Shown here piece after piece: positions 24,998 through 34,894 of a stretch of 64,000 nucleotides of DNA. The first letter of the stretch is position 1. Each line of letters starts with the position of its first letter. A model generated the notes under the pieces. It was given only the letters and a program-made list of their open reading frames with translations, was not told the origin of the DNA and made no database searches. The DNA is from Bradyrhizobium sp. CCGUVB1N3 (GTDB lineage: Bacteria; Pseudomonadota; Alphaproteobacteria; Rhizobiales; Xanthobacteraceae), in contig NZ_JANADR010000001.1 of assembly GCF_024199925.1 (NCBI RefSeq), forward strand, positions 2,852,001 to 2,916,000, in the 5' to 3' direction. The position numbers and the translations under genes were made by a program.

Positions 24998-25287
24998 AGT
25001 ATGCTGACTATCTGACCTCGCCCGAGTGGCGCGCGAAAGCGGATGCAGTGCTGGCGCGTGAGGACGGAAATTGCCAGCGGTGCGGCGATCCGGCGCGCGA
25101 GGTGCACCACAGGACATACGAGCGACTGTTCAACGAACTTCTGGACGACCTCGAAGCGCTCTGCGTCCGCTGTCACCGACTAGTGCATGGCCGGTTGTCC
25201 ATGACCGATGCTTCCCGTCAGGAGCGGAAGCAGCAGCAGTACGGCGAGCGCCGCGTGCGCGATCTCTATGCACCCAAAGGGAGGTAG
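24994..25287 (+). CDS. HNH endonuclease
   Basis: 97 residues starting at GTG 24994, which overlaps the helicase stop (GTGA). The HNH core reads NCQRCGDPAREVHHRTYERL, then DLEALCVRCHRLVHG, with CxxC pairs binding zinc. Such enzymes accompany phage replication and packaging genes. The tail is basic. Confidence 0.8.
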   Translation: MKYADYLTSPEWRAKADAVLAREDGNCQRCGDPAREVHHRTYERLFNELLDDLEALCVRCHRLVHGRLSMTDASRQERKQQQYGERRVRDLYAPKGR

Positions 25288-25291
25288 GACG

Positions 25292-25810
25292 ATGAATTGC
25301 ATGCTGATCCGGCGCGGGCCGATGAACTTCAATCCGCTGGAAGACGTGGTGATGGATGACGAGGCTCCCTCGATCTGGGGCGGGCCCCACGTTAGCAAGC
25401 GGCTGTCCGAGGCGATGCAGACCCTGCGCCTGCTGCCGATGCCTGGCGTCTGCGGCTACCGGCCTAGCTGGCCTCCCTATGTTTACGAATTCGACGATCT
25501 GGTCGAGCAGCACAAGCAGGGCGAGCTGGAGCGGACCCAGCAGCTGCAGAACCGCACGCGCGTGCTGCCGTCCCTGCGCGAGATCACGCACATGGAGGCG
25601 GCGATCTGCTGGCCTGCCCAATACCTGGGGCGGCTCGCGCACCTCGTCCTGGCCGTGAATGCCGTGGCCCTCGCGCACGCCCTGGAGCGCGATGCCGGAT
25701 GGGTGGCGGCCAAGCGCGGCGGCTATGCCGATGCCTGGCGGCAGCGCCACGACGAGGGCTGCGAGATCATCGCTTGCCAATTGCGCGACGAGCTCGTGCC
25801 GGTGTTCTGA
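25292..25810 (+). CDS. conserved phage protein (DUF6362-like)
   Basis: 172 residues. VSKRLSEAMQTLRLLPMPGV and YRPSWPPYVYEFDDLVEQ followed by ITHMEAAICWPAQYL resemble a family of phage proteins annotated DUF6362; this match is from memory and tentative. The segment near residue 125 may be a DNA-binding helix pair. It follows the HNH gene by four bases, with GGGAGG upstream of the ATG. Confidence 0.6.
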   Translation: MNCMLIRRGPMNFNPLEDVVMDDEAPSIWGGPHVSKRLSEAMQTLRLLPMPGVCGYRPSWPPYVYEFDDLVEQHKQGELERTQQLQNRTRVLPSLREITHMEAAICWPAQYLGRLAHLVLAVNAVALAHALERDAGWVAAKRGGYADAWRQRHDEGCEIIACQLRDELVPVF

Positions 25811-25819
25811 GAGTGCCGA

Positions 25820-26428
25820 ATGGAATTTGAAACCCCCCACGGTGCGGAGCGCGAATATCTGATCATCTTTGGCGTGGCTGCGGTCTACATCGGTACGAGC
25901 CCGATTGGAGAGCCCTGCATCGTCGGCGCAACCCGCGATCTCAACCTGACCCAGCGCGGCATGCAGCGGAAATGGCTGCGGTCGGAAATCTCGTGCGCCT
26001 ACTGGGTCAAGGACCGTGATATAGCCGAGGCAATCGTCGCCGAGGTCAACGGCGTGCTGCCGCATGACCAGGAGGGTCGGCTCGCGGTGCGTGGCGAGGT
26101 CGCAGCACGGCAGATCGAGGCGGTCGCTCGCGGCTGGAATATCCCGCTGACAAATCACGATGCGGCGATGGCGCGCGTGAAATCAGCGGTCAGGCACGTC
26201 CAGGAGGTGATCGACGCTGCGAACGCGACCGGCCAGCTTGCCTGGTTCAACGCCGCCTATCGGGCCTGGCGTCTCGACGCGAAAAAAATCGGGTCCGGCA
26301 TGAGCTACGCGGAAGCGCGGGCACGGCTGCGCAAGGCAGTCACCAAGCGGCTGATTACGTTAGACGTTCTCGATTGCAGCGAAACGCTGCTCCGGGAGAT
26401 ATTCCCTGCGCTGCAGGATGCTCGTTGA
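25820..26428 (+). CDS. phage protein of unknown function
   Basis: 202 residues. The first 75 (from MEFETPHGAEREYLIIFGVA) may be a GIY-YIG-like or related alpha/beta fold, since VYIGTSPIGEPCIVGATRDL resembles the GIY-YIG opening, but catalytic residues are not clear. The centre and C-terminus are helical and basic. The end (KAVTKRLITLDVLDCSETLL) is repeated at 34.04 kb. It is the last phage gene before the interruption. Confidence 0.5.
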   Translation: MEFETPHGAEREYLIIFGVAAVYIGTSPIGEPCIVGATRDLNLTQRGMQRKWLRSEISCAYWVKDRDIAEAIVAEVNGVLPHDQEGRLAVRGEVAARQIEAVARGWNIPLTNHDAAMARVKSAVRHVQEVIDAANATGQLAWFNAAYRAWRLDAKKIGSGMSYAEARARLRKAVTKRLITLDVLDCSETLLREIFPALQDAR

Positions 26429-26530
26429 AAAACTTACGTTGAGGGCTTGAAAATTCGGGATCGTTCAGCGCGCGCAACCCCGCCCATATTCCTTGGCCGC
26501 GCGATCCATCCGCCGCCGATTGACGTTGAA
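26340..26530 (+). repeat. diverged repeat, copy 1 (partner at 34.04 kb)
   Basis: The stretch carrying ACCAAGCGGCTGATTACGTT and GATTGCAGCGAAACGC recurs at 34042-34087. Further patches with TTACGTTGA and AATCGGG follow in the same order. The copy continues after the IS630 at 27706-27785, which matches 34509-34585. Confidence 0.6.
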
Positions 26531-26532
26531 GG

Positions 26533-27705
26533 CTGATACTAATCCGCTGAGGTGGTGACTCACGGTGGGGCTTTCCAAATCAGCGGGTCGATGATTCAAC
26601 ATGGCAATTGGAGGGAGTTGCCATGGGCCAGCCGATTGCGGTTCGGACGGATTTGACGGCGGTTGAGGTGCGCCGGTTAGCGCGGCGGGCGAAGGACAGC
26701 GATCAGGTTCGGCGGCTTCTGGCGATTGCTGCGGTGCTCGATGGCGCCTCGCGCACGGAGGCCGCCAAGGTCGGCGGGATGGACCGGCAGACGCTACGCG
26801 ACTGGGTGATCCGGTTCAACGAGCAAGGGCCGGATGGTTTGATCAATGTCCCCGCGCCAGGTGCGCCGGCGAAGCTCAACGAGGAGCATCGGGCGTTTCT
26901 GGCGCAGATCGTGGACGAAGGGCCGATCCCGGCCATCCATGGCGTGGTGCGCTGGCGGGCGTGTGACCTGATCATGCGGCTGCACGAGGAGTTTGGCATC
27001 TCGGTATCAGACGACACGGTCTATCGCGCCCTCAAGGACCTCGGCTTCTCACACGTCAGCGCCCGGCCGAGAGCTTACAAGCAGGATCCCGATGCGATCG
27101 AGGCATATAAAAAAACTTCCACTCCAGCGTGGAGGACATCCGCAGCAGCCTTGCGCCGGACACGCCGGTAGAGGTGTGGTTCCAGGATGAGATGCGGGTG
27201 GGCCAGAAGAATAAGCTCACCTATCGCTGGGCCAGAAAGGGATCGCGGCCGCGGGCAGCCCATGACCAGCGTACGCAATCGACGTACCTGTTCGGTGCCG
27301 TATGTCCTGAACTCGGAACTGGCGCCGCTCTGGTACTACCTTTCTGCAACACCGAAGCAATGCAGCTTCATCTCGATGAGATATCCACCAAGGTCAGCCA
27401 TGGTGCCCACGCCATCATCATCCTCGATCAGGCTGGATGGCACGGAGCGAAGCAGCTGAGCGTTCCGCACAACATCTCGCTGCTGCCATTGCCGCCGCGT
27501 TCGCCCGAGCTGAACAGCCAGGAGAACATCTGGCAGTTCATGCGCCAAAATTGGCTGTCAAACCGCGTCTTCAAATCCTACGACGACATCGTCGACCACT
27601 GCTGTTACGCCTGGAACACCCTCATCGCGCAGCCGTGGAAGATCATGTCGATCGGGCTCCGCGATTGGGCTTACATCGGTCGATCATTATGAGGATTGGT
27701 ATGAG
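26533..27705 (+). mobile_element. IS630-family insertion sequence
   Basis: The element spans about 1.17 kb with imperfect terminal inverted repeats: CTGATACTAATCC on the left and, as reverse complement, CTCATACCAATCC on the right. It carries one transposase encoded in two frames. The 34.5-kb repeat shows the same flanking bases without an insertion, which supports these ends. The exact target duplication (TA in this family) is not clear. Confidence 0.8.
26623..27692 (+). CDS. IS630 transposase produced by frameshift
   Basis: The first frame (26623-27171) holds the helix-turn-helix region (GMDRQTLRDWVIRFNEQGPD). The second (to 27692) holds the DDE domain: VWFQDEMRVGQKN, IIILDQAGWHG and NSQENIWQFMRQN supply the acidic triad. 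The frames meet at seven A residues (27109-27115) followed by the stem TCCAC/GTGGA. Slippage by one base gives a continuous protein, the usual strategy in this family. GGAGGGAG precedes the ATG. No other defect is visible, so it may be active. Confidence 0.8.
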
Positions 27706-27937
27706 TCCAAGCCTGCGCCGTGATTGCAACACAGGTCCATGCCAACTCTATGCGCTCTCGGATCGAGGCCGTCGTTTTTTCTAGTTTGCGTCGTATCGGT
27801 GGAATCCAGCTTGTGGCTCGGATGAGGTTCCCCACATGCCAATTTACTCGGCGCCAAACTGGCGCCGGGGTCGGTGTCGATGTCAATACCAAAGCGTCAG
27901 GATGGCACTAACAGGCCCTGGATGTTGGCTAATCTTT

Positions 27938-29638
27938 TCAATCGAACCTATAGGACGCCTGAAAGAACGTACCCCAGCGCTCCATGCTGAATTTCGAAAA
28001 CTGAGTTCCAGTGATTCCCACGCCAATACAGCCTGTGCATGTTGTTTTGCTGTCCTTGTTGGTCCACATTGCCCAGTAGCGCCCGCCGACGCCGACGCTG
28101 AAATTCTTGGTGATGAAGTAGGACAACACGCCTTCAATCTGGACGCCCCCGCCTCCATTCCCACGTTGTTCATCGAAGGTGGTTGTCGGGCGAAAGAGAT
28201 GATGGTCACGCCCTCTGAAATCGATCCAGGGCAGATAAGCGACGTCCGTGCTCAAACGCCAACGCTCGGTGAGCATGGTTTCGGCGCTGAGGCCGAGCCG
28301 AGGTGCATTCCACTGAGTATTCTGGCTGCCAACGACCCTGTCGTCGCCGGGTGGCAAGCATCTCATCGCCGGGTTGGCGATCTGTACACACCCCCTCGAG
28401 TCGGAACTCTGTTCGTAGTAGGTCCAGCCGATAAATCCGCCGACCTTGTAGTTGGCGCCGCGCAAGAAATCGTAACCGGCATCGGCCGTGTAATAGGTGA
28501 ACCTCCCGTTTGCCTGGCCGGATATATTGTTGACATAGGACAGCGGCCCCGTCCCCCCCGGAATGCCCCAATCTTCATTGTTTATGTTTCCTTTGTTGAA
28601 GCGTCCGAGGCCAATATTGCCCTTCAGGAATACTCCCCGCGGGCTGTCAACACGACCAAATGCTTCCCCGGAAAGCCCGTCGAGGCCGTGGTAGGTGAGC
28701 CTTGATATAAGAATGTTAGGATCTGTTGGCACAGCGCCAACGTTCCATTGGAATCGTCCGCGGCTGAGCCAAAGCCGCGGTCCGCCTTCAAACGACCAGC
28801 CGGCCGCGTAAGCAATCGGCGGCGTGCCGGCAGGCGCTTTCGCGTACAGCGGCGCATCGGACCATTGTGTCGCCCAAGGGGCGGCGCCAAAATGGTAGTT
28901 CAATCCGATCTTTCCGACGTGATAGTCGCTGGACAGGCTCGTTGTGTTCGCTGGCAGAATTGCGAACGGTGGATTTTGCACCGTCGGAGGGGTCGCGACA
29001 CTCGGGCCGCGGACATGCAGATAGTCATACTCGACTTTGACCGACCATGCAGGGGTAAGCGCTTGCTCGACGCCTAGCCCGATGGTACCACCGACCCGGC
29101 CATAGTCGAAATGGGTTTTCCCCTGTGGCCCCCCGTTTTCAAAATTGTTGACGACGTCGCCGCGATTGTTTTGCCAGGCAACGCCTCCCTTGAGATAGGC
29201 CAGCGTGTGGCCCAGCGCGCCAAACGCGTAACCGACGCGACCGGTCCCGGTGGCAAAGACGTTGGGACCAGCCTGGCAGTTTGCGCTCACGACAAAGCCG
29301 GACGCCGCGAGGCAAGTATTTGTGCCCTCGGAGACAGCCCCGCTTGCATCGAGTTCGACGCCAAACACCCAGCCGTCCTTCTGCCAGTTGTAGCCGATCT
29401 GGCCGCCTGCGAGAAACACTGGGGTATCGACGACGCCCCCATAAATTGACGGACCGTACGGATTGCTGAAGGAGGTTCGGCCGTGGCCGCCGCCGACGTG
29501 CCCGCCAATATAGCCTCCCGACCAGCTCCACACAACAGCAGGCAGTTTCACTTCTGGCGCAAGGCCTGCTGCATTCGCTGCACCCCTTGCAACGAGCCCA
29601 ATTGTACCGGCTACCAAGAGAAGAACTCTAGATCGCAT
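27938..29638 (-). CDS. outer membrane protein with two beta-barrel domains
   Basis: 566 residues with a signal peptide (VLLLVAGTIGLVARGAANAA). Residues about 35-255 match the Omp25/Omp31 barrel (WSWSGGYIGGHVGGGHGR, then GGQIGYNWQKDGWVFGVELD). Residues about 275-566 look like a second, omptin/porin-like barrel (FEGGPRLWLSRGRFQW, GRFTYYTADAGYDFL) ending in aromatic SYRFD, the usual BAM signal. AGGGAAG lies seven bases before ATG 29638. Likely an outer membrane component; no enzymatic residues are assigned. Confidence 0.8.
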   Translation of the reverse strand: MRSRVLLLVAGTIGLVARGAANAAGLAPEVKLPAVVWSWSGGYIGGHVGGGHGRTSFSNPYGPSIYGGVVDTPVFLAGGQIGYNWQKDGWVFGVELDASGAVSEGTNTCLAASGFVVSANCQAGPNVFATGTGRVGYAFGALGHTLAYLKGGVAWQNNRGDVVNNFENGGPQGKTHFDYGRVGGTIGLGVEQALTPAWSVKVEYDYLHVRGPSVATPPTVQNPPFAILPANTTSLSSDYHVGKIGLNYHFGAAPWATQWSDAPLYAKAPAGTPPIAYAAGWSFEGGPRLWLSRGRFQWNVGAVPTDPNILISRLTYHGLDGLSGEAFGRVDSPRGVFLKGNIGLGRFNKGNINNEDWGIPGGTGPLSYVNNISGQANGRFTYYTADAGYDFLRGANYKVGGFIGWTYYEQSSDSRGCVQIANPAMRCLPPGDDRVVGSQNTQWNAPRLGLSAETMLTERWRLSTDVAYLPWIDFRGRDHHLFRPTTTFDEQRGNGGGGVQIEGVLSYFITKNFSVGVGGRYWAMWTNKDSKTTCTGCIGVGITGTQFSKFSMERWGTFFQASYRFD

Positions 29639-30114
29639 CCAACACTTCCCTGAATTTTCTCGGTCCACAACCGAGCGCCCTTAAGTTGTTATCGCCGCAG
29701 CAAATCGTTGGGGCGGACCAGAGGCTAACAGCGACGCGCGCCAAGTTCGTCCCGAAGACCATCGCACTGCGGTTGGTGATGATGCCGTGAACAAAGCAAA
29801 CCGCGTACCGAGTGAGTTCGCAGGCTCTGCAGCCCTCTTCGTAGCGGTGTGTAGCGTCAAGTTGCTGACATTGGTCTCAATACCGCCAGTCGGCGCAGCC
29901 AGCGCCCGACAGTGGCCGCTCGCGCGCTAAATGTGCGGGGCAGGCCTTGCGCAGCATTGCATTCTTCCGTGCGGTGTCGCGTGCAGACTCCGGCGGTGTG
30001 ATTTCAACAGGGGATATGTGCGCGTCATCGACGACCGCGCGGTGTCGTCGTTGATCACCGGGGCCTACCGATGCGACGAGCCTGCGCGGGTACGCGGGAC
30101 CGCCCAGTTCGCGC
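29639..30114. other. intergenic, no gene seen
   Basis: No frame with convincing codon use on either strand. It should contain the promoter of the outer membrane gene and the left margin of the inverted duplication that begins near 30115. Confidence 0.5.
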
Positions 30115-31150
30115 TTATTTCGCGACTGCGTTTTCGGCCTTTGGTTTCTCGCTGGGAGAAGTGGCCTTCCCGAGCCGTAAATGGCCCACCGGACGGGCCT
30201 TCATTCCAGACGCCGGTGGCATGGTGACCGACCAATTCTGAGAGGTGCGTCGCGGATCTCTTTGGGGGATACGATCCGACGCGGAGATTAGCGACCGGTT
30301 GCGTGAGGTAGTAGAAAAAATGACTGCAAGGCGCGGACTTTGGTCCGGCATCGGTCTCGGGCTTTGTCTCGGCCTTGGTCTATGGCGGGTTTTGCCCGGC
30401 GGGCTGGCCGGTAAGAATGATGGTGTCGGTGCGGGCGACGCCCTAATCGACAAGGTTAAATCAACTTGGCGAGCGCAGGATGGCGAGACGGCGGAGCAAA
30501 TCTTCGCCAGGGTCGCGAAGGTCGCACACTTTGTTCCCAAAGGATGGGAGCGTGGCCGAAAGACCGACGCAGGCGAGCCGGTTGTGCTTTTGTGGGCCAG
30601 ACACCGGACTGATAAAGCAGAGGACGACTCTACGGTGACCTGGGAGGTGGGACGCGATGGCACCGTGACACTTGTGACGCCGTCTGCAAAACCGATGGAG
30701 TTAGGCTGGCGGGCGTTCGCACTCTCACTTCTTGCTGACGAGGCCACAAGCAACGAAACGGGAGTGAACCGGCGCTTTCTACTTGATCCCGCTAACTTTA
30801 ACTTCGTGACGACAGCGCAAGGCAAGCTGGGCGATCTTCTACGGCGCGGTCGTTGCATTATTGGCGATGGTGTTAAGATGGACTACTTGCCGATGCTGGA
30901 CGAGCAACAAACGGTCAAGGACGGCTTGTGGCGCGTTCAGCTTTCGGTCGACTGCGATGTTCAGGGGGCTGGTCATTCTACCCGCGATGTCATCGCTTTC
31001 GAGAAGCGCGAGGGGCAAGATTGGGAGCCGCAATCGTTCCTAGCCAAGCGTATCGCGACCTATGCCCCAGAATCTTTGTTTGATTTTGCGGAACCGAAAG
31101 ATCAGGAAGCGTTCGAGGCGGCGCGGAAGGCGTTGGCAAAATGACCTTGG
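30115..31150 (+). repeat. inverted duplication, left copy
   Basis: This gene and about 200 bases upstream recur, diverged and in opposite orientation, at 39355-40400. The matching upstream parts include GTTTTCGGCCTTTGGTTTCT and the block CCCGAGCCGTA. Protein identity between the copies is high in the middle and lower at the N-terminus. Confidence 0.8.
30320..31144 (+). CDS. membrane-anchored protein of unknown family, paralogue 1
   Basis: 274 residues. Residues 6-24 are one hydrophobic segment (LWSGIGLGLCLGLGLWRVLP), likely a signal anchor, and the rest would be periplasmic. Long identical stretches with the gene at 39358-40188 include STWRAQDGETAE, NFNFVTTAQGKLGDLLRRGR and FEKREGQDWEPQSF. 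No catalytic motif is seen. The ATG at 30320 is preferred over an upstream frame start because the paralogue begins at the same place. Confidence 0.65.
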   Translation: MTARRGLWSGIGLGLCLGLGLWRVLPGGLAGKNDGVGAGDALIDKVKSTWRAQDGETAEQIFARVAKVAHFVPKGWERGRKTDAGEPVVLLWARHRTDKAEDDSTVTWEVGRDGTVTLVTPSAKPMELGWRAFALSLLADEATSNETGVNRRFLLDPANFNFVTTAQGKLGDLLRRGRCIIGDGVKMDYLPMLDEQQTVKDGLWRVQLSVDCDVQGAGHSTRDVIAFEKREGQDWEPQSFLAKRIATYAPESLFDFAEPKDQEAFEAARKALAK

Positions 31151-31242
31151 CTTGCGCTGTCGATACCCTGACGGATGACGATGATTGAACGTGAAGTTGC
31201 GGCGTGGCTGGGTCGGAACAGAGGCCGACTTTGGACCAGCCA

Positions 31243-31581
31243 ATGACGCCACCGATGATCATTAGCGATTGGTCCGAAAAACAGGACTCAGAAGTACAAG
31301 TCGACATCGCTGGCATGGCGGCGTTTTTGATGTTCGACGGTGCTGACCTTGTCGATATCGGCAGCCACAAGCAGGTAGAGTTTCTCCGACATCGGTTGAG
31401 CGAGGTGGGATTGCAGGCCCATACGGTCGTTGGCCGTGTCTTGACGTTCCGAGTCTGTTTTGAGTATTTCGCGGAAGGCAGGTTTACCGACTTCGGGTGG
31501 AGGCTCTCCGAAACGGCCCTGCGTAAAGTCGTCGAAGAGGCTGAGCGCGCCGCGAATTCGGATACTATGCGTCGATGCTAA
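31243..31581 (+). CDS. hypothetical protein
   Basis: 112 residues. Codon use and the regular helix near the end (LSETALRKVVEEAERAANSD) suggest a real gene. The start may also be the GTG at 31204. It follows the membrane-anchored protein by 99 bases on the same strand. No domain recognised. Confidence 0.45.
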   Translation: MTPPMIISDWSEKQDSEVQVDIAGMAAFLMFDGADLVDIGSHKQVEFLRHRLSEVGLQAHTVVGRVLTFRVCFEYFAEGRFTDFGWRLSETALRKVVEEAERAANSDTMRRC

Positions 31582-31813
31582 TCTTTGAGCCGTTGACCGT
31601 GACAAAAGCAACTGATGCGACAATGCTGAAGTGAGGGGTTCTGGAGGCTTGAATTCTTCGCGATGATCCCGACAGGACAGGGGCGGACGTGCTCATCGCC
31701 GAATGCCGCGCCACACAACTCACTGCATAGTTAGGATTATTGCATGGAATGACCAAGGGCGTGGATCGAGCCTTACCCTGCCTCATCGAACCGACTAAAG
31801 GATTTTCGATCGC

Positions 31814-32221
31814 ATGCTCACCGCCCAGCAAATCGCCGAAGCCAAAAAGCACGTCCGCTATCAGCGACAGAACAATGTCCACGAACATGACGACTGCATC
31901 AGGATCGCCTACGAATGGCTCGATGCGCAAACCACGACCAAAGGAGCGTTGAAGCGAGCGTACCCAATTAAACAGATCATCGAAAGATGGGGCGGCAGAT
32001 ACATTTCATCTGCGGACGTGGAAGTTGCGGCCGAAATTCACCCGCGGATCAAAGGACGGTATCCTCACTTCAATATCAGTTCTCGCCTTACATTACCCCG
32101 TGATGGTCGGTTGGCAGACATTCAAGAGGCGAGAGCGCAGGGTTTCCAGCTTACCACGCACCATATTACCCAAACGTATGCTCGGATCGAAACTGAATTG
32201 GAGGCTCCGCAAGAGCGATAG
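31814..32221 (+). CDS. hypothetical protein
   Basis: 135 residues beginning MLTAQQIAEAKKHVRYQRQN. A central part (ADVEVAAEIHPRIKGRYPHF) has alternating charged and aromatic residues. It resembles no family I know. Codon use fits coding DNA and there is no overlapping competitor. Confidence 0.5.
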   Translation: MLTAQQIAEAKKHVRYQRQNNVHEHDDCIRIAYEWLDAQTTTKGALKRAYPIKQIIERWGGRYISSADVEVAAEIHPRIKGRYPHFNISSRLTLPRDGRLADIQEARAQGFQLTTHHITQTYARIETELEAPQER

Positions 32222-32427
32222 CTCATCTTCGGGACCCGCTTAATTAGCAAGATGGGTTAGATATCCACTGTCAGAGTGACTGTCGGTAGTGCACCGGCGA
32301 TGTGGCACTCTTGTAACCGTTTGCTACGTCCCCGGTTACGCGGACCTGGTCCTGTTGTTGTATCCGCGACCGTCATGCTCGTAGATGCTGAGGACTTCGT
32401 GATTCAGCGCATGAGCGAACGCAATCA

Positions 32428-33267
32428 TTAGTGAGTTCCAGTGAGGATCTGGATACAGCCGATCACGACCTCGATTAGGATGAGCACAACCACGGCAACC
32501 TCCAGCCGAAGCGAGCGTTGCGTGTCGATAATATCCGTTAGCGCGTTTCCAGTCTCGGAAATCGCCTTGAGCTTGCGCTCGAGCGTGTCGAGACGCTCCT
32601 GCAGCTCATATTCGTCCTCCAGACGCTGATAGAGACGGTCGAGCCCCGGCCTCTCCCAGAGCACGTCGGGCTTCTCCGCGACCGCAACACGGCCCGCGAC
32701 GCCCTGCTGCACCAGCAGCACGTTACCAATCAGTTGCAGGATTCCCTTGCGTCGGCGTGGCGTGCGGCCGCGCTGGGCGAGCTCACGCGCAAAGGGCTCG
32801 ATGACGTCGAAGACGGCGGCGACGCGGCGCTCGTCGCGGGCAAGCGCCGTGCTCTTGGCGATCGCGTCGGCGATCAGGAGCAGCCGGTCGTCCGAGAATT
32901 TGGCGATGCAGATTGGCCCGCCCGGCTGGATCGTCTCAGAGCTTTCATCGTTGCAGAGCTGCGCCTGCGCGGTCTCTTCCTCGTAGGGGCTGAATTCGCC
33001 GATCACGCGCGGCCTCAAGCTGTCGATCAAAACCTTCTCTTCGGAGGGCAAGAGGCCGATCAGCACAACGATGCCGTAGCGGAAGATCACGGCGAGTCCA
33101 GCATGGATGCGGACCGCGACGGGCGTCGATGACACCAGCGTTCCGATCTCCAGGCCCGCCGCGTTAATGCGGTCGCCCAGCATCAGAGCGCGAATCCGTA
33201 AACCTGGCGCGGCGTCCTGCCCGGGTGACGTTGCGGGCGTCGCCACAGAGAGTTGATCGGCGTTCAC
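32428..33267 (-). CDS. RMD1/YagE (DUF155) family membrane protein
   Basis: 279 residues matching the RMD1 (DUF155) family, known from yeast meiotic and mitochondrial proteins and widespread in proteobacteria with no defined bacterial role. Signature stretches are AVIFRYGIVVLIGL, SDDRLLLIADAIAKSTALAR, LWERPGLDRLYQRLEDEYEL and SLRLEVAVVVLILIEVVIG, the last being the single C-terminal membrane segment. Length is normal. It stands alone. Confidence 0.8.
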   Translation of the reverse strand: MNADQLSVATPATSPGQDAAPGLRIRALMLGDRINAAGLEIGTLVSSTPVAVRIHAGLAVIFRYGIVVLIGLLPSEEKVLIDSLRPRVIGEFSPYEEETAQAQLCNDESSETIQPGGPICIAKFSDDRLLLIADAIAKSTALARDERRVAAVFDVIEPFARELAQRGRTPRRRKGILQLIGNVLLVQQGVAGRVAVAEKPDVLWERPGLDRLYQRLEDEYELQERLDTLERKLKAISETGNALTDIIDTQRSLRLEVAVVVLILIEVVIGCIQILTGTH

Positions 33268-33560
33268 ACGAAGATCCTGCTCGGTTAGATGCAGGCCACC
33301 CGTTTGCTTGTTTGCTCATCGAGACGCGAAGGCCGCACGCGGCAAGGGCCGTTAGTCTTGCAGGGAACCGTGTAGCCGGTCGCAGCCAAGCCTGTCCCAC
33401 GCGGCCCTTATTGTTGCGGAGTATGTAGAACTGGCAGACCGAAATGGCGTTGGGAACATCCCGAGCCCGCCTAGCATGACGGCCCCTGCAAGTCCGCGAT
33501 GCTCATCCCATTGAAGCAAGGAGATGGCAACGATGAGCGCCCCGGTCAGTATTCATCCCT

Positions 33561-33782
33561 CTACCCGAGTCTCTCCCGCGCGATCATTGCGGACCAATTA
33601 AGCCCCTGCACGGAACCGAAGAAGCCGCGTCGCAGTTCGGTGCTCGGTTCCGTGCAGACGTCAAAACCTTGTGGGCAAAGCTTGCGCGCTGCTGCTTCGG
33701 CGTCTTCTAACTTCGAGTGCTGCGACGCAAAGGCCCATTGGCCCGGCCGGGGCATGCGCGCGAACTTGTAAACGTAGAACAT
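33561..33782 (-). CDS. small hypothetical protein
   Basis: 73 residues (MFYVYKFARMPRPGQWAFAS). GGAG lies eight bases before the ATG. The rest alternates charged helix and basic end. No family recognised. Confidence 0.45.
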   Translation of the reverse strand: MFYVYKFARMPRPGQWAFASQHSKLEDAEAAARKLCPQGFDVCTEPSTELRRGFFGSVQGLNWSAMIARERLG

Positions 33783-34039
33783 GCGCCATCTCCGGGCTCG
33801 TCTCTACGCTTCGTTCTCGCGGCCAACAACTATGGGACTTGGTAGGCCGGTTCTCTCTTCTTTCGGCAAGGAATGTCGGCAAAACCCGCACGGCATGCCG
33901 AAGCGATCGGCTGACGTTCTCTGTGCAAGCCTCACCTGATTGTTTTGCCGCCGTGATGCTGATGTGGCCACCTGATTGCGGTGACATCAAAACTGCATGC
34001 TGTGGCTCACAATATGGAGTATGAATCCTGCGGAGGCTA

Positions 34040-34590
34040 CCACCAAGCGGCTGATTACGTTGGGAGGTCTCGATTGCAGCGAAACGCAATTTGGCTGATG
34101 TATCCGCCGCCGACGGGAACCGCTTGATTGAAATTTACGTTGACGCTGCGAAAAATCGGGTCCATTCGTCGCGCGACGGCGAGCGGGCCAGTCGGTTGCC
34201 CAGATGACAATCAACCAGCAGCTCAAGCGCAGAGAGTTGGAGAAGCAGGCGACCGCGCTCCTACGCGGCGAAGGGCTTGCACCGGTTGGGCCGATTGGAT
34301 TGATCGGAAAGCTTAGACGTCGCGAGACGGATAGCAATCTGGTCAAGCGAAACCGCCGGGAGACGGTGGTCGAGCTTCGCTCGCTGTATCAGCAGCTCTC
34401 GAAAGCAGCCCGCAGGACGCTGGCCAGCCGCTTCAAACAGCAGCGCATCGGCGATTCGACGCTCGACTGGAATGAGTGGCTCGCCAGAAATTTACGTTGA
34501 CGACCGAGTCCGAGCCTGCGCTCGATTGCAGCACAGCTCGATGCCAGAGCCCAGCGTTCTCGGGTCGAGGCCGTGGTTTCATCTAGCACA
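34040..34590 (+). repeat. diverged repeat, copy 2 (uninterrupted site)
   Basis: Matches 26340-26530 and 27706-27785 in the same order. Here no IS630 lies between the GTTGAC and GTCCGAGCCTG blocks, and a 99-codon gene occupies part of the space. Confidence 0.6.
34204..34500 (+). CDS. small basic hypothetical protein
   Basis: 98 residues, strongly basic and helical (NLVKRNRRETVVELRSLYQQ, then SKAARRTLASRF), suggesting nucleic-acid binding. It lies inside repeat copy 2 and has no counterpart left in copy 1. No family recognised. Confidence 0.45.
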   Translation: MTINQQLKRRELEKQATALLRGEGLAPVGPIGLIGKLRRRETDSNLVKRNRRETVVELRSLYQQLSKAARRTLASRFKQQRIGDSTLDWNEWLARNLR

Positions 34591-34894
34591 GAGACTTGGA
34601 TCAACCGGCTTCGGTCAACGGACGCCGGTTGTTTTTTGTACCGAGGGTTCGAGTCATAAATTTCGGTCATGTCCGCTTTGCTTCTAAAACGACGCGGTTG
34701 CTGCGAAGCAACGAATTTACGCGATGGGGCCAACTCCAGAATTATCCGGCGCGAGAGGAAGCCAACCGCTCGCGCCCGAATGGACGCGGATGTGGCAGAT
34801 GTCGGTTCGGGTCAACAAGCTGAGGAGCGACGATCTCTTTAGTCTTCGAGCCCGCTGTGCTGTCAATTCTCACGGCCGATACGTTCGGTAAAAA
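34591..34894. other. intergenic, no gene seen
   Basis: Roughly 300 bases between the repeat and the convergent AlbA_2 gene. Short frames here lack coding character. Confidence 0.4.

Noticed and set aside
26531..27708. Exact TA target duplication for IS630
   Set aside because: The bases next to the inferred ends do not show an unambiguous TA on both sides.
29931..30227. 99-codon plus-strand frame before the duplicated gene
   Set aside because: No ribosome site, poor codon use and partial overlap with the duplicated upstream region.
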